Assembly: GCF_003287955.1 (NCBI RefSeq)
Contig: NZ_QMKP01000001.1
Span: 1 to 64,000, forward strand
DNA: 64,000 nt
Source of the DNA: Arthrobacter sp. AQ5-06
GTDB taxonomy: Bacteria; Actinomycetota; Actinomycetes; Actinomycetales; Micrococcaceae
Reading direction: 5' to 3'
The position numbers were made by a program, and so were the translations under genes. The notes beneath the pieces were generated by a model, which did no database searches, was not told where the DNA came from, and saw nothing but the letters and a program-made list of their open reading frames with translations. Every line of letters begins with the position of its first letter. The first letter of the stretch is position 1. Below are positions 17,201-25,823 of this stretch, in pieces.

Positions 17201-18499
17201 GTGTCTACTACCGCCACCACAACAGCCGCAGTCAGCAACCAGTCGCTGGCCGAGCTCGATCCCGAAATCGCCGCAGTCCTCGACCAGGAACTTGGCCGCC
17301 AGCGCGGCACCCTGGAAATGATCGCGTCCGAAAACTTCGCCCCGCGCGCCGTGATGGAAGCCCAAGGCTCCGTCCTGACCAATAAGTACGCCGAGGGCTA
17401 CCCTGGCCGCCGTTACTATGGCGGCTGCGAGTACGTCGACATCGCCGAGCAGCTGGCCATCGACCGGGTCAAGGAACTGTTCGGCGCCGAGTACGCCAAC
17501 GTCCAGCCGCACTCCGGTGCGCAGGCCAACGCTGCGGCGCTGTCCGCCATGATCACCCCCGGTGACAAGATCCTCGGCCTGTCCCTCGCCCACGGCGGCC
17601 ACCTGACCCACGGCATGAAGCTCAACTTCTCCGGCAAGCTCTACAAAGTTGCTGCCTACCAGGTGGAGCAGGACAACTTCCGCGTGGACATGGACAAGCT
17701 GCGCGAGCAGGCCATCGCCGAGAAGCCCCAGGTCATCATCGCCGGCTGGTCCGCCTACCCGCGGCACCTGGACTTCGCAGCTTTCCGCTCCATCGCCGAT
17801 GAAGTGGGCGCGCTGCTCTGGACCGACATGGCACACTTCGCCGGACTCGTTGCAGCAGGCCTGCACCCGAGTCCGGTGCCGTACTCCGACGTCGTCACCT
17901 CCACCGTGCACAAGACCCTCGCCGGGCCGCGCTCCGGCGTGATCCTGGCCAAGCAGGAGTGGGCCAAGAAGATTAACTCCAACGTCTTCCCGGGCCAGCA
18001 GGGCGGCCCGCTCATGCACGTCATCGCGGCCAAAGCCGTGGCCTTCAAGATCGCCGGCACCGAGGAATTCAAGGAGCGCCAGGAGCGTGTCCTGGAAGGC
18101 GCCAAGATCATCGCCGACCGCCTCAACCAGGCCGACGTCGCCGACGCCGGCGTCTCCGTGCTGACCGGCGGAACCGACGTCCACCTGGTCCTGGTGGACC
18201 TGCGCAACTCGCAGCTGGACGGCCAGCAGGCCGAGGACCTCCTGCACTCAGTGGGCATCACCGTGAACCGCAACGCCGTGCCGTTCGACCCCCGCCCGCC
18301 GATGGTCACCTCCGGCCTGCGCATCGGCACCCCGGCACTGGCCACCCGCGGCTTCGGTGCTGCGGAGTTCACCGAGGTGGCAGAGATCATCGCCACCGCA
18401 CTGAAGGCCGGCCCCGCCACGGACGTCGAGGCCCTGCAGTCCCGCGTGGACAAGCTCGCCGCCGATTTCCCGCTGTACCCGCAGCACGAGCAGTGGTAA
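17201..18499 (+). CDS. glyA: Serine hydroxymethyltransferase
   Basis: GlyA interconverts serine and glycine with transfer of the hydroxymethyl group to THF. The 432-residue protein shows the family's N-terminal ASENFAP and [10 protein letters not shown], the [12 protein letters not shown] segment, and the PLP-binding lysine in [14 protein letters not shown] (Lys about 238). The start is GTG behind AGGAG. It follows the ZTP riboswitch and is 3 bp from folD, forming a one-carbon operon. Confidence 0.97.
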   Translation: MSTTATTTAAVSNQSLAELDPEIAAVLDQELGRQRGTLEMIASENFAPRAVMEAQGSVLTNKYAEGYPGRRYYGGCEYVDIAEQLAIDRVKELFGAEYANVQPHSGAQANAAALSAMITPGDKILGLSLAHGGHLTHGMKLNFSGKLYKVAAYQVEQDNFRVDMDKLREQAIAEKPQVIIAGWSAYPRHLDFAAFRSIADEVGALLWTDMAHFAGLVAAGLHPSPVPYSDVVTSTVHKTLAGPRSGVILAKQEWAKKINSNVFPGQQGGPLMHVIAAKAVAFKIAGTEEFKERQERVLEGAKIIADRLNQADVADAGVSVLTGGTDVHLVLVDLRNSQLDGQQAEDLLHSVGITVNRNAVPFDPRPPMVTSGLRIGTPALATRGFGAAEFTEVAEIIATALKAGPATDVEALQSRVDKLAADFPLYPQHEQW

Positions 18500-18502
18500 T
18501 CC

Positions 18503-19402
18503 ATGACCACTGAAACTGGAACAGCACAGATCCTCGACGGCAAGGCTACCGCCGCTGCCATTAAGGCCGAGCTGACCGAACGCGTGGCCGCACTCCGGGC
18601 CAAGGGCATCACCCCTGGGCTCGGCACCATCCTGGTGGGCTCCGATCCCGGCAGCGCCTGGTACGTGGGCGGCAAGCACAAGGACTGCGCCGAGGTAGGC
18701 ATCACGTCCATCCGCCGCGACCTGCCCGAGACCGCCACCCAGGACGAACTCCTGGCCGTGGTCCGCGAGCTGAACGAGAACCCGGAATGCACCGGCTACA
18801 TCGTCCAGCTGCCGTTGCCGAAGCACATCAACCAGGACGTCATTCTGGAAGCCATGGACCCTGAGAAGGACGCCGACGGCCTGCACCCGATGAACCTGGG
18901 CCGCCTGGTGGCCAACGTCGGCGGACCCATGACGTCCCCGCTGCCCTGCACACCCAAGGGCTGTGTGGAACTGCTGACGCGGCACGGCATCAACCTCAAG
19001 GGCAAGCGAGTCCTCGTGGTGGGCCGCGGCGTGACCATCGGCCGTCCCGTTGGCCTGCTGCTGACCCGCAAGGATGTCAATGCAACAGTCATCCTGGCGC
19101 ACACCGGCACGGTGGACCTGGCAGCCGAACTACGGCAGGCCGACGTCGTGATTGCCGCCGCCGGGCAGCCGCACATGATCAAGGCAGAGGACCTCAAGCC
19201 CGGGGCCATCGTGCTCGACGTCGGCGTGAGCCGCGTGGACGACAGCAACGGCAAGGCCGTGGTCACCGGAGACGTGGACCCCGCGGCAGCGGACGTCGCC
19301 GCGTGGATCTCGCCGAACCCGGGAGGTGTGGGTCCGATGACCCGCGCCATGCTGCTGGCCAACGTGGTGGAAACCGCCGAGCGCCAAGCAGGAATCGCCT
19401 AG
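18503..19402 (+). CDS. folD: Methylenetetrahydrofolate dehydrogenase/cyclohydrolase
   Basis: The bifunctional FolD (299 aa) oxidises 5,10-methylene-THF with NADP and hydrolyses the product to 10-formyl-THF. Family landmarks are the substrate-site lysine region [39 protein letters not shown] and the nucleotide-binding [13 protein letters not shown] (GRSxxVGxP in most members). It starts 3 bp after glyA and ends the operon at a strong hairpin. Confidence 0.96.
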   Translation: MTTETGTAQILDGKATAAAIKAELTERVAALRAKGITPGLGTILVGSDPGSAWYVGGKHKDCAEVGITSIRRDLPETATQDELLAVVRELNENPECTGYIVQLPLPKHINQDVILEAMDPEKDADGLHPMNLGRLVANVGGPMTSPLPCTPKGCVELLTRHGINLKGKRVLVVGRGVTIGRPVGLLLTRKDVNATVILAHTGTVDLAAELRQADVVIAAAGQPHMIKAEDLKPGAIVLDVGVSRVDDSNGKAVVTGDVDPAAADVAAWISPNPGGVGPMTRAMLLANVVETAERQAGIA

Positions 19403-19423
19403 TCCCACCGAAGTACCAGGAAT

Positions 19424-19473
19424 GCCCGACGACGGCCCGCACCTAGAGTGAAAGGTGCGGGCCTTCGTCGGGC
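19424..19473 (+). terminator. Terminator after glyA-folD
   Basis: Arms of 21 nt (19424-19444 and 19453-19473) pair with a single mismatch around an 8-nt loop, 21 bp past the folD stop. It also separates folD from the convergent CHRD gene. Confidence 0.85.
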
Positions 19474-19494
19474 TATTAACAGTGAAACCACAAC

Positions 19495-19935
19495 CTACTT
19501 CAGCTGGCCGCGGATCTCCCCGCCTGGGAAGTCAGCGTTATGCACATTGACGTAATAGGCGCCTGGGCTGGCTTCAATGGCGGCCAGCACGGCCGAGGAC
19601 GCCGTAGTGCAGGCATCAACCGTCCAGTCGGTGCCGCTGACCACTTGCAGCGCAACAACAACCGGGCCGGCCATGTTTCGTGGCGCGAGGTGGATATGGG
19701 CCGCCGTGGCAGGAGCGGACAGATTACGGGCCGTGAGCGAGTAGCAAAGCTCGCTGCCCTCAATCGTGTAGCTGAAGGAGCCGCCGGCCCCGGTGTGGAC
19801 TGCTGCGGCTTCCTGGCCCGTGTTAAGCGGAATGGCGGGACTGCCGCCCGGTTTTGCCTCCGCAGGGGCGGTGATTCCCAAGAGGGAGACGATGGCTGTG
19901 GCCACCGCGGCTGTCCTGAACCCGTGACTTTTCAT
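19495..19935 (-). CDS. Secreted CHRD-domain protein
   Basis: This 146-residue protein has a signal peptide (to about residue 27, ending APAEA-K) and one CHRD domain. Its hallmarks are SFSYTIEGSELCYSLTARNL, AAHIHLAP and the C-terminal YYVNVHNADFPGGEIRGQL. Bacterial CHRD proteins are exported and of uncertain function. GAGGACA precedes the ATG. It is monocistronic. Confidence 0.88.
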   Translation of the reverse strand: MKSHGFRTAAVATAIVSLLGITAPAEAKPGGSPAIPLNTGQEAAAVHTGAGGSFSYTIEGSELCYSLTARNLSAPATAAHIHLAPRNMAGPVVVALQVVSGTDWTVDACTTASSAVLAAIEASPGAYYVNVHNADFPGGEIRGQLK

Positions 19936-20082
19936 GATGTGTCCTCAGATAGAAGATGACTTTCCACCCCTAGCTCGATTCACGCTACGCCGCGGCCTGA
20001 TCAGGCACAATGGCGTCCGGGCTCCTGTTCGCCGGGGGTGGAAGGGGCAAAAGGGTGCCGCAGCGTTTGAGACAATGGACCC

Positions 20083-20643
20083 ATGCGATCTCTGGGTACT
20101 CCTCAATCCCCGTCCGGCCGGTCCAAGGGCGGCTTCTCCATGCTCCGGATCAGTGGCCCGGGAATGATGGTCTTTGTCATCGCCTTCCTCGTTGCCGTGA
20201 TCTTTGCCGCCAACCAGAACGACGTCGTGGGCTGGGTTGTCGCCACCATCGCCGCCTTCTGGCTGGCCCTCGCAGCGTTCGTGGTGTTCAGCATCCAGAA
20301 GGCCGCCAAAAAAGCCGGCGCCAAGCTGACCGAGGCCCAGAACGCCTTCAACAGCGCAGCTGGCCGCGCACCATCGTCGTCCTCGGCCGACCACGGCGGC
20401 ACCCGGGTGTACGAGCGGACCGAAGCTGACGAGGTCCGCGACCTCAAGCTGGACCACTCCTTCAAGATCGTCCAGGTCCAGGTGGGCGTGGTGGAGAAGG
20501 AGCGCGCCAAGGGGGAGGCCGCGGACCAGGATACAATCCGCCGCGCGCTGGAGACCATCGAGATCACCGCCACGAACGCCCGCGACATGATCCGTGCCGC
20601 CGGCGGCACCGGGGACCCGGTCAGCGGAACCATCATCGACTAG
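20083..20643 (+). CDS. Two-helix membrane protein with cytoplasmic tail, unknown function
   Basis: Residues 1-25 are polar; two hydrophobic segments follow (about 27-45 and 49-70). The rest is a charged, helical, Ala-rich region (KKAGAKLTEAQNAF onward) that probably stays in the cytoplasm. No known domain is recognised. A weak -10-like GACAAT sits 6 nt before the ATG and no Shine-Dalgarno is visible. It ends 10 bp before the exonuclease gene. Confidence 0.7.
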   Translation: MRSLGTPQSPSGRSKGGFSMLRISGPGMMVFVIAFLVAVIFAANQNDVVGWVVATIAAFWLALAAFVVFSIQKAAKKAGAKLTEAQNAFNSAAGRAPSSSSADHGGTRVYERTEADEVRDLKLDHSFKIVQVQVGVVEKERAKGEAADQDTIRRALETIEITATNARDMIRAAGGTGDPVSGTIID

Positions 20644-20653
20644 AGTAGTGCGG

Positions 20654-21487
20654 GTGATCTCGGCATTGAAGAAGGACCACCTTCGCATCGCATCAGTCAA
20701 CGTCAACGGCCTCCGGGCTGCCTACAAGAACGGTATGGCGGCATGGCTGGAGCCCCGCGAGGTGGACATTCTCTGCCTCCAGGAAGTCCGGGCCCCTGAC
20801 GCGGTCGTGCGCCAGATGCTCGGTGATGGCTGGCACATCCTGCACGCCGAAGCCGAGGCCAAAGGCCGTGCCGGCGTCGCCATTGCGTCCCGTGAAGAGC
20901 CGCTGGAGACCCGCAACGGCATCGGCGATGACTACTTCGCCACCGCCGGCCGCTGGGTTGAGGCTGACTTCAGGGTGACTGACGCCGAGGGGAACCCCGC
21001 GCAGCTGACCGTTGCCAGCGCCTACGTGCACTCCGGCGAGGTGGGAACCCCGAAGCAGGTGGACAAGTACCGCTTCCTGGACGTCATGACCAGCAGGCTG
21101 CCTGAACTCACCAAGCACAGCGACCACGCACTCGTGGTGGGCGATCTCAACGTGGGCCACACCGAACGGGACATCAGGAACTGGAAGGGCAACGTCAAGA
21201 AGGCCGGCTTCCTGCCCGACGAGCGTGCCTACTTTGACCGCTTCTTCGGCGAGGACATCGGCTGGAAGGATGTCCACCGCGGCCTGGCGGGTGACGTCGA
21301 CGGCCCCTACACCTGGTGGTCACAGCGTGGCCAGGCGTTCGACAACGACACCGGCTGGCGCATTGACTACCACATGGCCACCCCGGCCCTCGCCGCCGCC
21401 GCGTTCTCGGCAGTGGTCGACCGGGCACCCTCGTGGGACACCCGCTTCTCTGACCATGCCCCGCTGGTAGTGGACTACCGGCTCTAA
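20654..21487 (+). CDS. xthA: Exodeoxyribonuclease III family DNA-repair nuclease
   Basis: The EEP-fold nuclease (277 aa) shows ASVNVNGLRAA, the catalytic Glu in LCLQEVRA, GDLNVGHTERD, and the C-terminal RIDYHMATPAL and SDHAPLVVDY. Family members act as AP endonucleases and 3'-5' exonucleases in base-excision repair. I chose GTG at 20654 because a TAGAGT -10 box (20641-20646) lies 7 nt before it, the leaderless layout seen at other genes here. GTG at 20648 is possible. trpS follows after 21 bp. Confidence 0.88.
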   Translation: MISALKKDHLRIASVNVNGLRAAYKNGMAAWLEPREVDILCLQEVRAPDAVVRQMLGDGWHILHAEAEAKGRAGVAIASREEPLETRNGIGDDYFATAGRWVEADFRVTDAEGNPAQLTVASAYVHSGEVGTPKQVDKYRFLDVMTSRLPELTKHSDHALVVGDLNVGHTERDIRNWKGNVKKAGFLPDERAYFDRFFGEDIGWKDVHRGLAGDVDGPYTWWSQRGQAFDNDTGWRIDYHMATPALAAAAFSAVVDRAPSWDTRFSDHAPLVVDYRL

Positions 21488-21508
21488 GCCCCGAAGGTTT
21501 TTCTCCCC

Positions 21509-22552
21509 ATGACTAGCCCGACTTACCCGGTGACCAAGAAACGCATCCTCTCAGGTGCAAAGCCCACGGCGGACTCCCTGCACCTGGGCAACTACATTGG
21601 CGCTGTCCGCAACTGGGTGGACATGCAGGCCGAATTTGATGCCGTCTTCTTCATCCCGGACCTTCACGCCATCACCGTGGACTTCGATCCCGCCGAGCTG
21701 GCCAAGCGCACCCGCGTGGTGGCCGCGCAGTACATTGCCGCCGGCATCGACCCGGATAAAAGCATCTTCTTTGTGCAGTCCCATGTCCCCGAGCACGCCC
21801 AGCTGGCCTGGGCCCTGAACTGCATCACCGGCTTCGGCGAAGCCTCCCGGATGACGCAGTTCAAGGACAAGACGCAGAAGTCGGGCGCGGACGCGGCAAC
21901 ACTTGGCCTGTTCGCGTACCCCACACTCATGGCAGCCGACATCCTGCTGTACCAGACGGACCTCGTGCCGGTGGGCGAGGACCAGCGGCAGCACCTGGAG
22001 CTCACCCGGAACCTGGCCCAGCGCTTCAATACGCGCTTCGGCCACACGTTCACCGTGCCGGAGGCCACCATCCTGAAGGCCAGCGCCAAGATCTACGACC
22101 TCCAGAGCCCGACTGCCAAGATGTCGAAGACAGGCGGGTCGCCCCACGGTTCCATCCAGCTCCTGGAAGACCCCAAGCTCGCCGCGAAGCGCATCAAGTC
22201 CGCAGTGACCGACACCGGAACCGAGATCCGGTTCGACGCCGAAGCCAAGCCGGGAGTCTCCAACCTCCTCACGATCTACTCCACGCTTACCGGGAAGTCC
22301 GTGGCTGAGCTGGAGGCGGAATACCAGGGCAAGATGTACGGCCACCTCAAAAAGGACCTCGCGGATGTCATGGTGGACTTCATCACGCCGCTGCGTAACC
22401 GCACGAACGAACTGATGGCTGACCCGGCGGAGCTGGACCGGCTGCTGGCCCAGGGCGCCGAGCGGGCCAGGGAGATTGCCGCAGTGACCCTTGGCCAGGT
22501 CTATGAGCGCATGGGCTTCCTGCCGTCCCTCAGCCTCGCAGGCGTCCGCTAG
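21509..22552 (+). CDS. trpS: Tryptophan--tRNA ligase
   Basis: TrpS (347 aa) charges tRNA-Trp. The class I HIGH-type motif is in [18 protein letters not shown] and the KMSKS-type loop is [13 protein letters not shown]. Other landmarks are [10 protein letters not shown] and [18 protein letters not shown] precedes the ATG. It overlaps nothing; the RNA ligase-like gene begins 4 bp after its stop, so the two are probably cotranscribed. Confidence 0.97.
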   Translation: MTSPTYPVTKKRILSGAKPTADSLHLGNYIGAVRNWVDMQAEFDAVFFIPDLHAITVDFDPAELAKRTRVVAAQYIAAGIDPDKSIFFVQSHVPEHAQLAWALNCITGFGEASRMTQFKDKTQKSGADAATLGLFAYPTLMAADILLYQTDLVPVGEDQRQHLELTRNLAQRFNTRFGHTFTVPEATILKASAKIYDLQSPTAKMSKTGGSPHGSIQLLEDPKLAAKRIKSAVTDTGTEIRFDAEAKPGVSNLLTIYSTLTGKSVAELEAEYQGKMYGHLKKDLADVMVDFITPLRNRTNELMADPAELDRLLAQGAERAREIAAVTLGQVYERMGFLPSLSLAGVR

Positions 22553-22556
22553 CTCG

Positions 22557-23156
22557 ATGTCGGCCGCCAGCAATGTCAGTGAAGGAATGAGCGTAGGCGT
22601 CATTCTGGGCTTTCCCCCTGCCATCGCCGAGGAACTTCAACGGTGGCGCGCTTCCTTCGGAGACCCCATGGCGGGCGTGGTGCCCGCACACATCACGCTG
22701 ATCACCACCACTCCCACCCAGGACTGGGCAGCCACCCAGGCGCACGTCCGCGAAGTGGCGCGGCGGCAGGTCCCGTTTATGGTCACCATTGCCGGGACCG
22801 GAACGTTCCGGCCGGTATCCCCGGTGGTTTACATCAACGTGGAGGACGGGTTCGACTCCTGCGTGGAGCTCCACGAAAAACTCCAGACGGGCCCGCTGCA
22901 ACGCGAGTTGCCGTTCCCGTACCACCCGCATGTCACGATCGCCCACGATGTTGCGCCCGAAAGCCTGGACGAAGCCGAAACGGTGCTTGAAAGTTACCGG
23001 GCAACCTTCCCGGTGGTTAGCATGGGACTCTACGAGCACGATGCCGACGGCATTTGGCAGCTACGGGAAGAGTTGGACTTTGGGACCGAAACTGACGACG
23101 ACGGCGGGTCCTTCGCCGCGGACGCCGACGCAAACGGAGCGACCGCTCCCTACTGA
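22557..23156 (+). CDS. 2'-5' RNA ligase family protein
   Basis: This 199-residue protein has the two HxT/S-type motifs of the 2H phosphoesterase superfamily, PAHITLITT and HPHVTIAHD, about 90 residues apart. Such proteins are RNA ligases or cyclic phosphodiesterases. The ATG at 22557 is the first start after trpS; another at 22587 begins MSVGVILGF and is equally near the conserved domain. The C-terminal 25 residues are acidic (FGTETDDDGG onward). Confidence 0.8.
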   Translation: MSAASNVSEGMSVGVILGFPPAIAEELQRWRASFGDPMAGVVPAHITLITTTPTQDWAATQAHVREVARRQVPFMVTIAGTGTFRPVSPVVYINVEDGFDSCVELHEKLQTGPLQRELPFPYHPHVTIAHDVAPESLDEAETVLESYRATFPVVSMGLYEHDADGIWQLREELDFGTETDDDGGSFAADADANGATAPY

Positions 23157-23193
23157 ACAGGCCCGCCTGAAGCTCGCCGTCATCCAGAAACGG

Positions 23194-24159
23194 ATGGAGT
23201 GGGGCAAGGCCAGAAGATCCGACGGCGGCCCGGTGGCCAGCCTGCTGGCGATGGTCCAGTGGCTGCTTGCCCGGCTCAATGCCTTCCGCCCGATGCGCGC
23301 GTGGCAGCACTACAACCTCCAGCACGGCCCGTTGATGAGCGCCGGCATCGGCTTCCGCATGTTCTTCTCCATCACTGGCCTGTTGGCCACGGGTTTCGCC
23401 GTTGCAGGCCTGGTGCTCCGGGGCCAGCCTGCCCTGCTGGACACCATCATCGGCAGCGTGGCCCAGAGTGCGCCAGGACTGCTGAAGGTGGGCGGGGGAG
23501 AAGGGCTGGTTGATCCGAAGGACCTCCTGAACCCAGACGGGCTCGGCTGGACCGCCGTGATTGCAGGCGTGATTACGGTCATCACGTCCCTGGGCTGGAT
23601 CGCCGGACTCCGCGATGGCCTGCGCGGTGTGATGCAGCTGCCACCCCTGAAGATCAACCCGATTGTCCTCAAGCTGCGCGACGCCGGCACCCTTCTGCTT
23701 TTGGGAGTGGCCCTGGTGATCAGTGCCGGAGCGTCCCTGGTGTTCGGCACGGCGGCCGGCTGGGTCACGGACTTCCTGCAGCTGGATCCGGTGGTGGCAG
23801 GCCCGCTGACCACCGTGATCAAGATCGGTGTGCCGCTGGTCCTGAGCTGGGTGACGGCCGTCATTATGTTCCGCCTGGCCGGTGGCCTCAAGCTCTCCCG
23901 GCGGACACTCCTGGAGGGGACCATCCTTGCGGCTGTGGGCACCACGGTCCTGCAGGTGTTCAGCACCGAACTGCTCGCCGGGGCGGGACGGAACCCCATC
24001 CTGGCCCCGTTTGCCATCATCATCGGCCTCCTGATCTGGTTCAACCTGGTCAGCCAGGTCTACCTGGTGTCCGCCGGCTGGTCCGCCATCCGCGAAGAGG
24101 ACGAAAGAGCCGGGACTACTTCCCGGCGTCGAGGTATTGGTCGGCCCAGGCAGAAATAA
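23194..24159 (+). CDS. YihY/BrkB family membrane protein
   Basis: The protein has six hydrophobic segments and the BrkB/YihY pattern, including LMSAGIGFRMFFSITGL, GLRDGLRGVM and a final IWFNLVSQVYLVSAGW. The function of the family is unsettled; RNase BN assignment is obsolete. The first ATG is at 23194 (321 aa), but the in-frame sequence upstream (ARLKLAVIQKR) looks genuine, so translation may begin at TTG 23080 inside the preceding gene. The 3' end overlaps the convergent hydrolase by 44 bp. Confidence 0.82.
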   Translation: MEWGKARRSDGGPVASLLAMVQWLLARLNAFRPMRAWQHYNLQHGPLMSAGIGFRMFFSITGLLATGFAVAGLVLRGQPALLDTIIGSVAQSAPGLLKVGGGEGLVDPKDLLNPDGLGWTAVIAGVITVITSLGWIAGLRDGLRGVMQLPPLKINPIVLKLRDAGTLLLLGVALVISAGASLVFGTAAGWVTDFLQLDPVVAGPLTTVIKIGVPLVLSWVTAVIMFRLAGGLKLSRRTLLEGTILAAVGTTVLQVFSTELLAGAGRNPILAPFAIIIGLLIWFNLVSQVYLVSAGWSAIREEDERAGTTSRRRGIGRPRQK

Positions 24160-24886
24160 TCCTGGCGGCTCGTGCTGCCTGGCCCTTGCCGGTCAGCAGG
24201 TGGTCACTGCCTTCGAGTGAGACGAAGTTCCGCGGATGGCGGGCCGTCTGGAAGATGGTGCTGGCGTTCTCGATGCCCACGGTGTTGTCCGTGGGGGAGT
24301 GGAGCACCATCAGCGGCTTGTGCAGCTGCCTGATGCAGTCCGTGAGGTCCGCGTTCTCCAGATCCTCCACAAAGTGTTTCCGGATCTCCACGCGTTTCCC
24401 GCCGAGGTCCACTTCCGCACTTCCCTCGCTGAGGATCTTGTCCAGTGCGGCGTCAAAGACGTGGGCCACGTGCTTGGGTGAGAACGGGGCGGCCACGGTT
24501 GCGACGGCGTCGAGCTCAGGGATCTGGCGGGCGGCCGAAAGCACTGCCGCGCCGCCGAAGGAATGGCCTACCAGCAGGGAGATGGCCTTTCCCTGGTTGC
24601 GCATGTACTCGGCGGCCACGACGGTGTCCGCCACCTTGTGGCTGAAGGAGCCCTCCGACCAATAGCCGGCGGACTCGCCCAGCCCCAGGTTGTCGAAACG
24701 GAGCATGCCGATACCGGTGTCAGTCAGGGCCTTGCACATCCGGGACGCCGCGGGGCTGTCCTTGCCCAGGGTGAAACCGTGGGAGAACACACCCCAGCCC
24801 CGCACCGGCCCCTCCGGGACGTCGATGATGCCGGACAGGAGCTCGCCGGTGGATCCTTCGAAGCTGACTTTTTCGGAGCGGGACAT
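24116..24886 (-). CDS. Alpha/beta hydrolase
   Basis: The 256-residue protein has a canonical alpha/beta hydrolase layout: oxyanion region FSHGFTLGKDS, nucleophile elbow GHSFGGAA, acid in LHSPTDNTVG and the catalytic His in GSDHLLTG. Substrate is unknown; similar proteins are annotated as peptidase- or esterase-like. Its C-terminal 14 codons overlap the BrkB gene on the other strand. Confidence 0.85.
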   Translation of the reverse strand: MSRSEKVSFEGSTGELLSGIIDVPEGPVRGWGVFSHGFTLGKDSPAASRMCKALTDTGIGMLRFDNLGLGESAGYWSEGSFSHKVADTVVAAEYMRNQGKAISLLVGHSFGGAAVLSAARQIPELDAVATVAAPFSPKHVAHVFDAALDKILSEGSAEVDLGGKRVEIRKHFVEDLENADLTDCIRQLHKPLMVLHSPTDNTVGIENASTIFQTARHPRNFVSLEGSDHLLTGKGQAARAARIISAWADQYLDAGK

Positions 24887-24951
24887 GGCGTGCTGCTTTC
24901 GTGGGTGCCGTCAGGTGTTAAACAACGACGGCGCCCATCCCATCCCCTGAC

Positions 24952-25001
24952 ATTCCCTACCCTCGCAAGCTCGGGCAGGGGACCCGATGTCTGTGGGCCC
25001 T
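24952..25001. repeat. Dispersed palindromic repeat, copy A (intergenic)
   Basis: This about 50-bp element has the core CCTCGCAAGCTCGGGCAGGG followed by GACCC, then GTGGGCCC after a short variable part. It matches copies at 43622-43672 (inverted) and 44143-44193, both inside mazG. An 11-bp inverted repeat ACGACGGCGCC (24925-24935; complement 25013-25023) flanks copy A and can fold as the sdhB downstream terminator. Confidence 0.7.
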
Positions 25002-25039
25002 GTTGGGGACGGCGGCGCCGTCGTACGCAAGAAACTGAA

Positions 25040-25822
25040 TTAGATCTTGCGGGAGAGAATTGCCTGCTTGACTTCGGCAATTGCCTGGGTCACCTGGATG
25101 CCTCGGGGGCATGCTTCGGAGCAGTTGAAGGTGGTGCGGCAACGCCACACGCCTTCCTTGTCGTTCAGGATTTCCAGGCGCATGTCGCCGGCATCATCAC
25201 GGGAATCGAAGATGAAGCGGTGGGCGTTGACGATCGCGGCCGGGCCGAAGTACTGGCCGTCGGTCCAGAACACCGGGCAGGAGGACGTGCACGCCGCGCA
25301 GAGGATGCACTTGGTGGTGTCGTCGAAGCGCTCACGGTCCTCGGCGGACTGCAGGCGTTCCTTGGTGGGCTCGTGGCCCTTGTTGATCAGGAACGGCATG
25401 ACTTCGCGGAAGGACTGGAAGAACGGCTCCATGTCCACGATCAGGTCCTTCTCCACCGGCAGGCCCTTGATGGGCTCAACGGTGATGGGCTTGGTGGTGT
25501 CCAAGTCCTTCAGGAGCGTCTTGCAGGCAAGGCGGTTGCGGCCGTTGATGCGCATGGCATCGGAACCGCAGACACCGTGGGCGCAGGAACGGCGGAACGA
25601 AACGCTGCCGTCAATTTCCCACTTGACCTTGTGCAGGGCGTCCAGCACACGGTCGGTGCCGTACATGGTCACCTTGAAGTCGTCCCATGTGGCGTCCTCG
25701 GACACCTCGGGGTTGTAACGGCGTACGCGCAGGGTGACGTCGAATGTGGGGATCTCTCCGCCGCCTCCGATGTGTGCGGGCAGTTCGATCTTGGAGGCTG
25801 GCTCAGCAAGTTCAGCGGTCAT
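25040..25822 (-). CDS. sdhB: Succinate dehydrogenase iron-sulfur subunit
   Basis: SdhB (260 aa) carries electrons from the flavoprotein to quinone. The [2Fe-2S] cysteines are in SCAHGVCGSD and LACKTL, and the [4Fe-4S]/[3Fe-4S] cysteines in CILCAACTSSCP, CRTTFNCSEACPRG. It is the last gene of sdhCDAB on the minus strand and ends 1 bp before sdhA begins its own stop region, so the operon is tightly packed. Confidence 0.97.
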   Translation of the reverse strand: MTAELAEPASKIELPAHIGGGGEIPTFDVTLRVRRYNPEVSEDATWDDFKVTMYGTDRVLDALHKVKWEIDGSVSFRRSCAHGVCGSDAMRINGRNRLACKTLLKDLDTTKPITVEPIKGLPVEKDLIVDMEPFFQSFREVMPFLINKGHEPTKERLQSAEDRERFDDTTKCILCAACTSSCPVFWTDGQYFGPAAIVNAHRFIFDSRDDAGDMRLEILNDKEGVWRCRTTFNCSEACPRGIQVTQAIAEVKQAILSRKI

Positions 25823-25823
25823 T

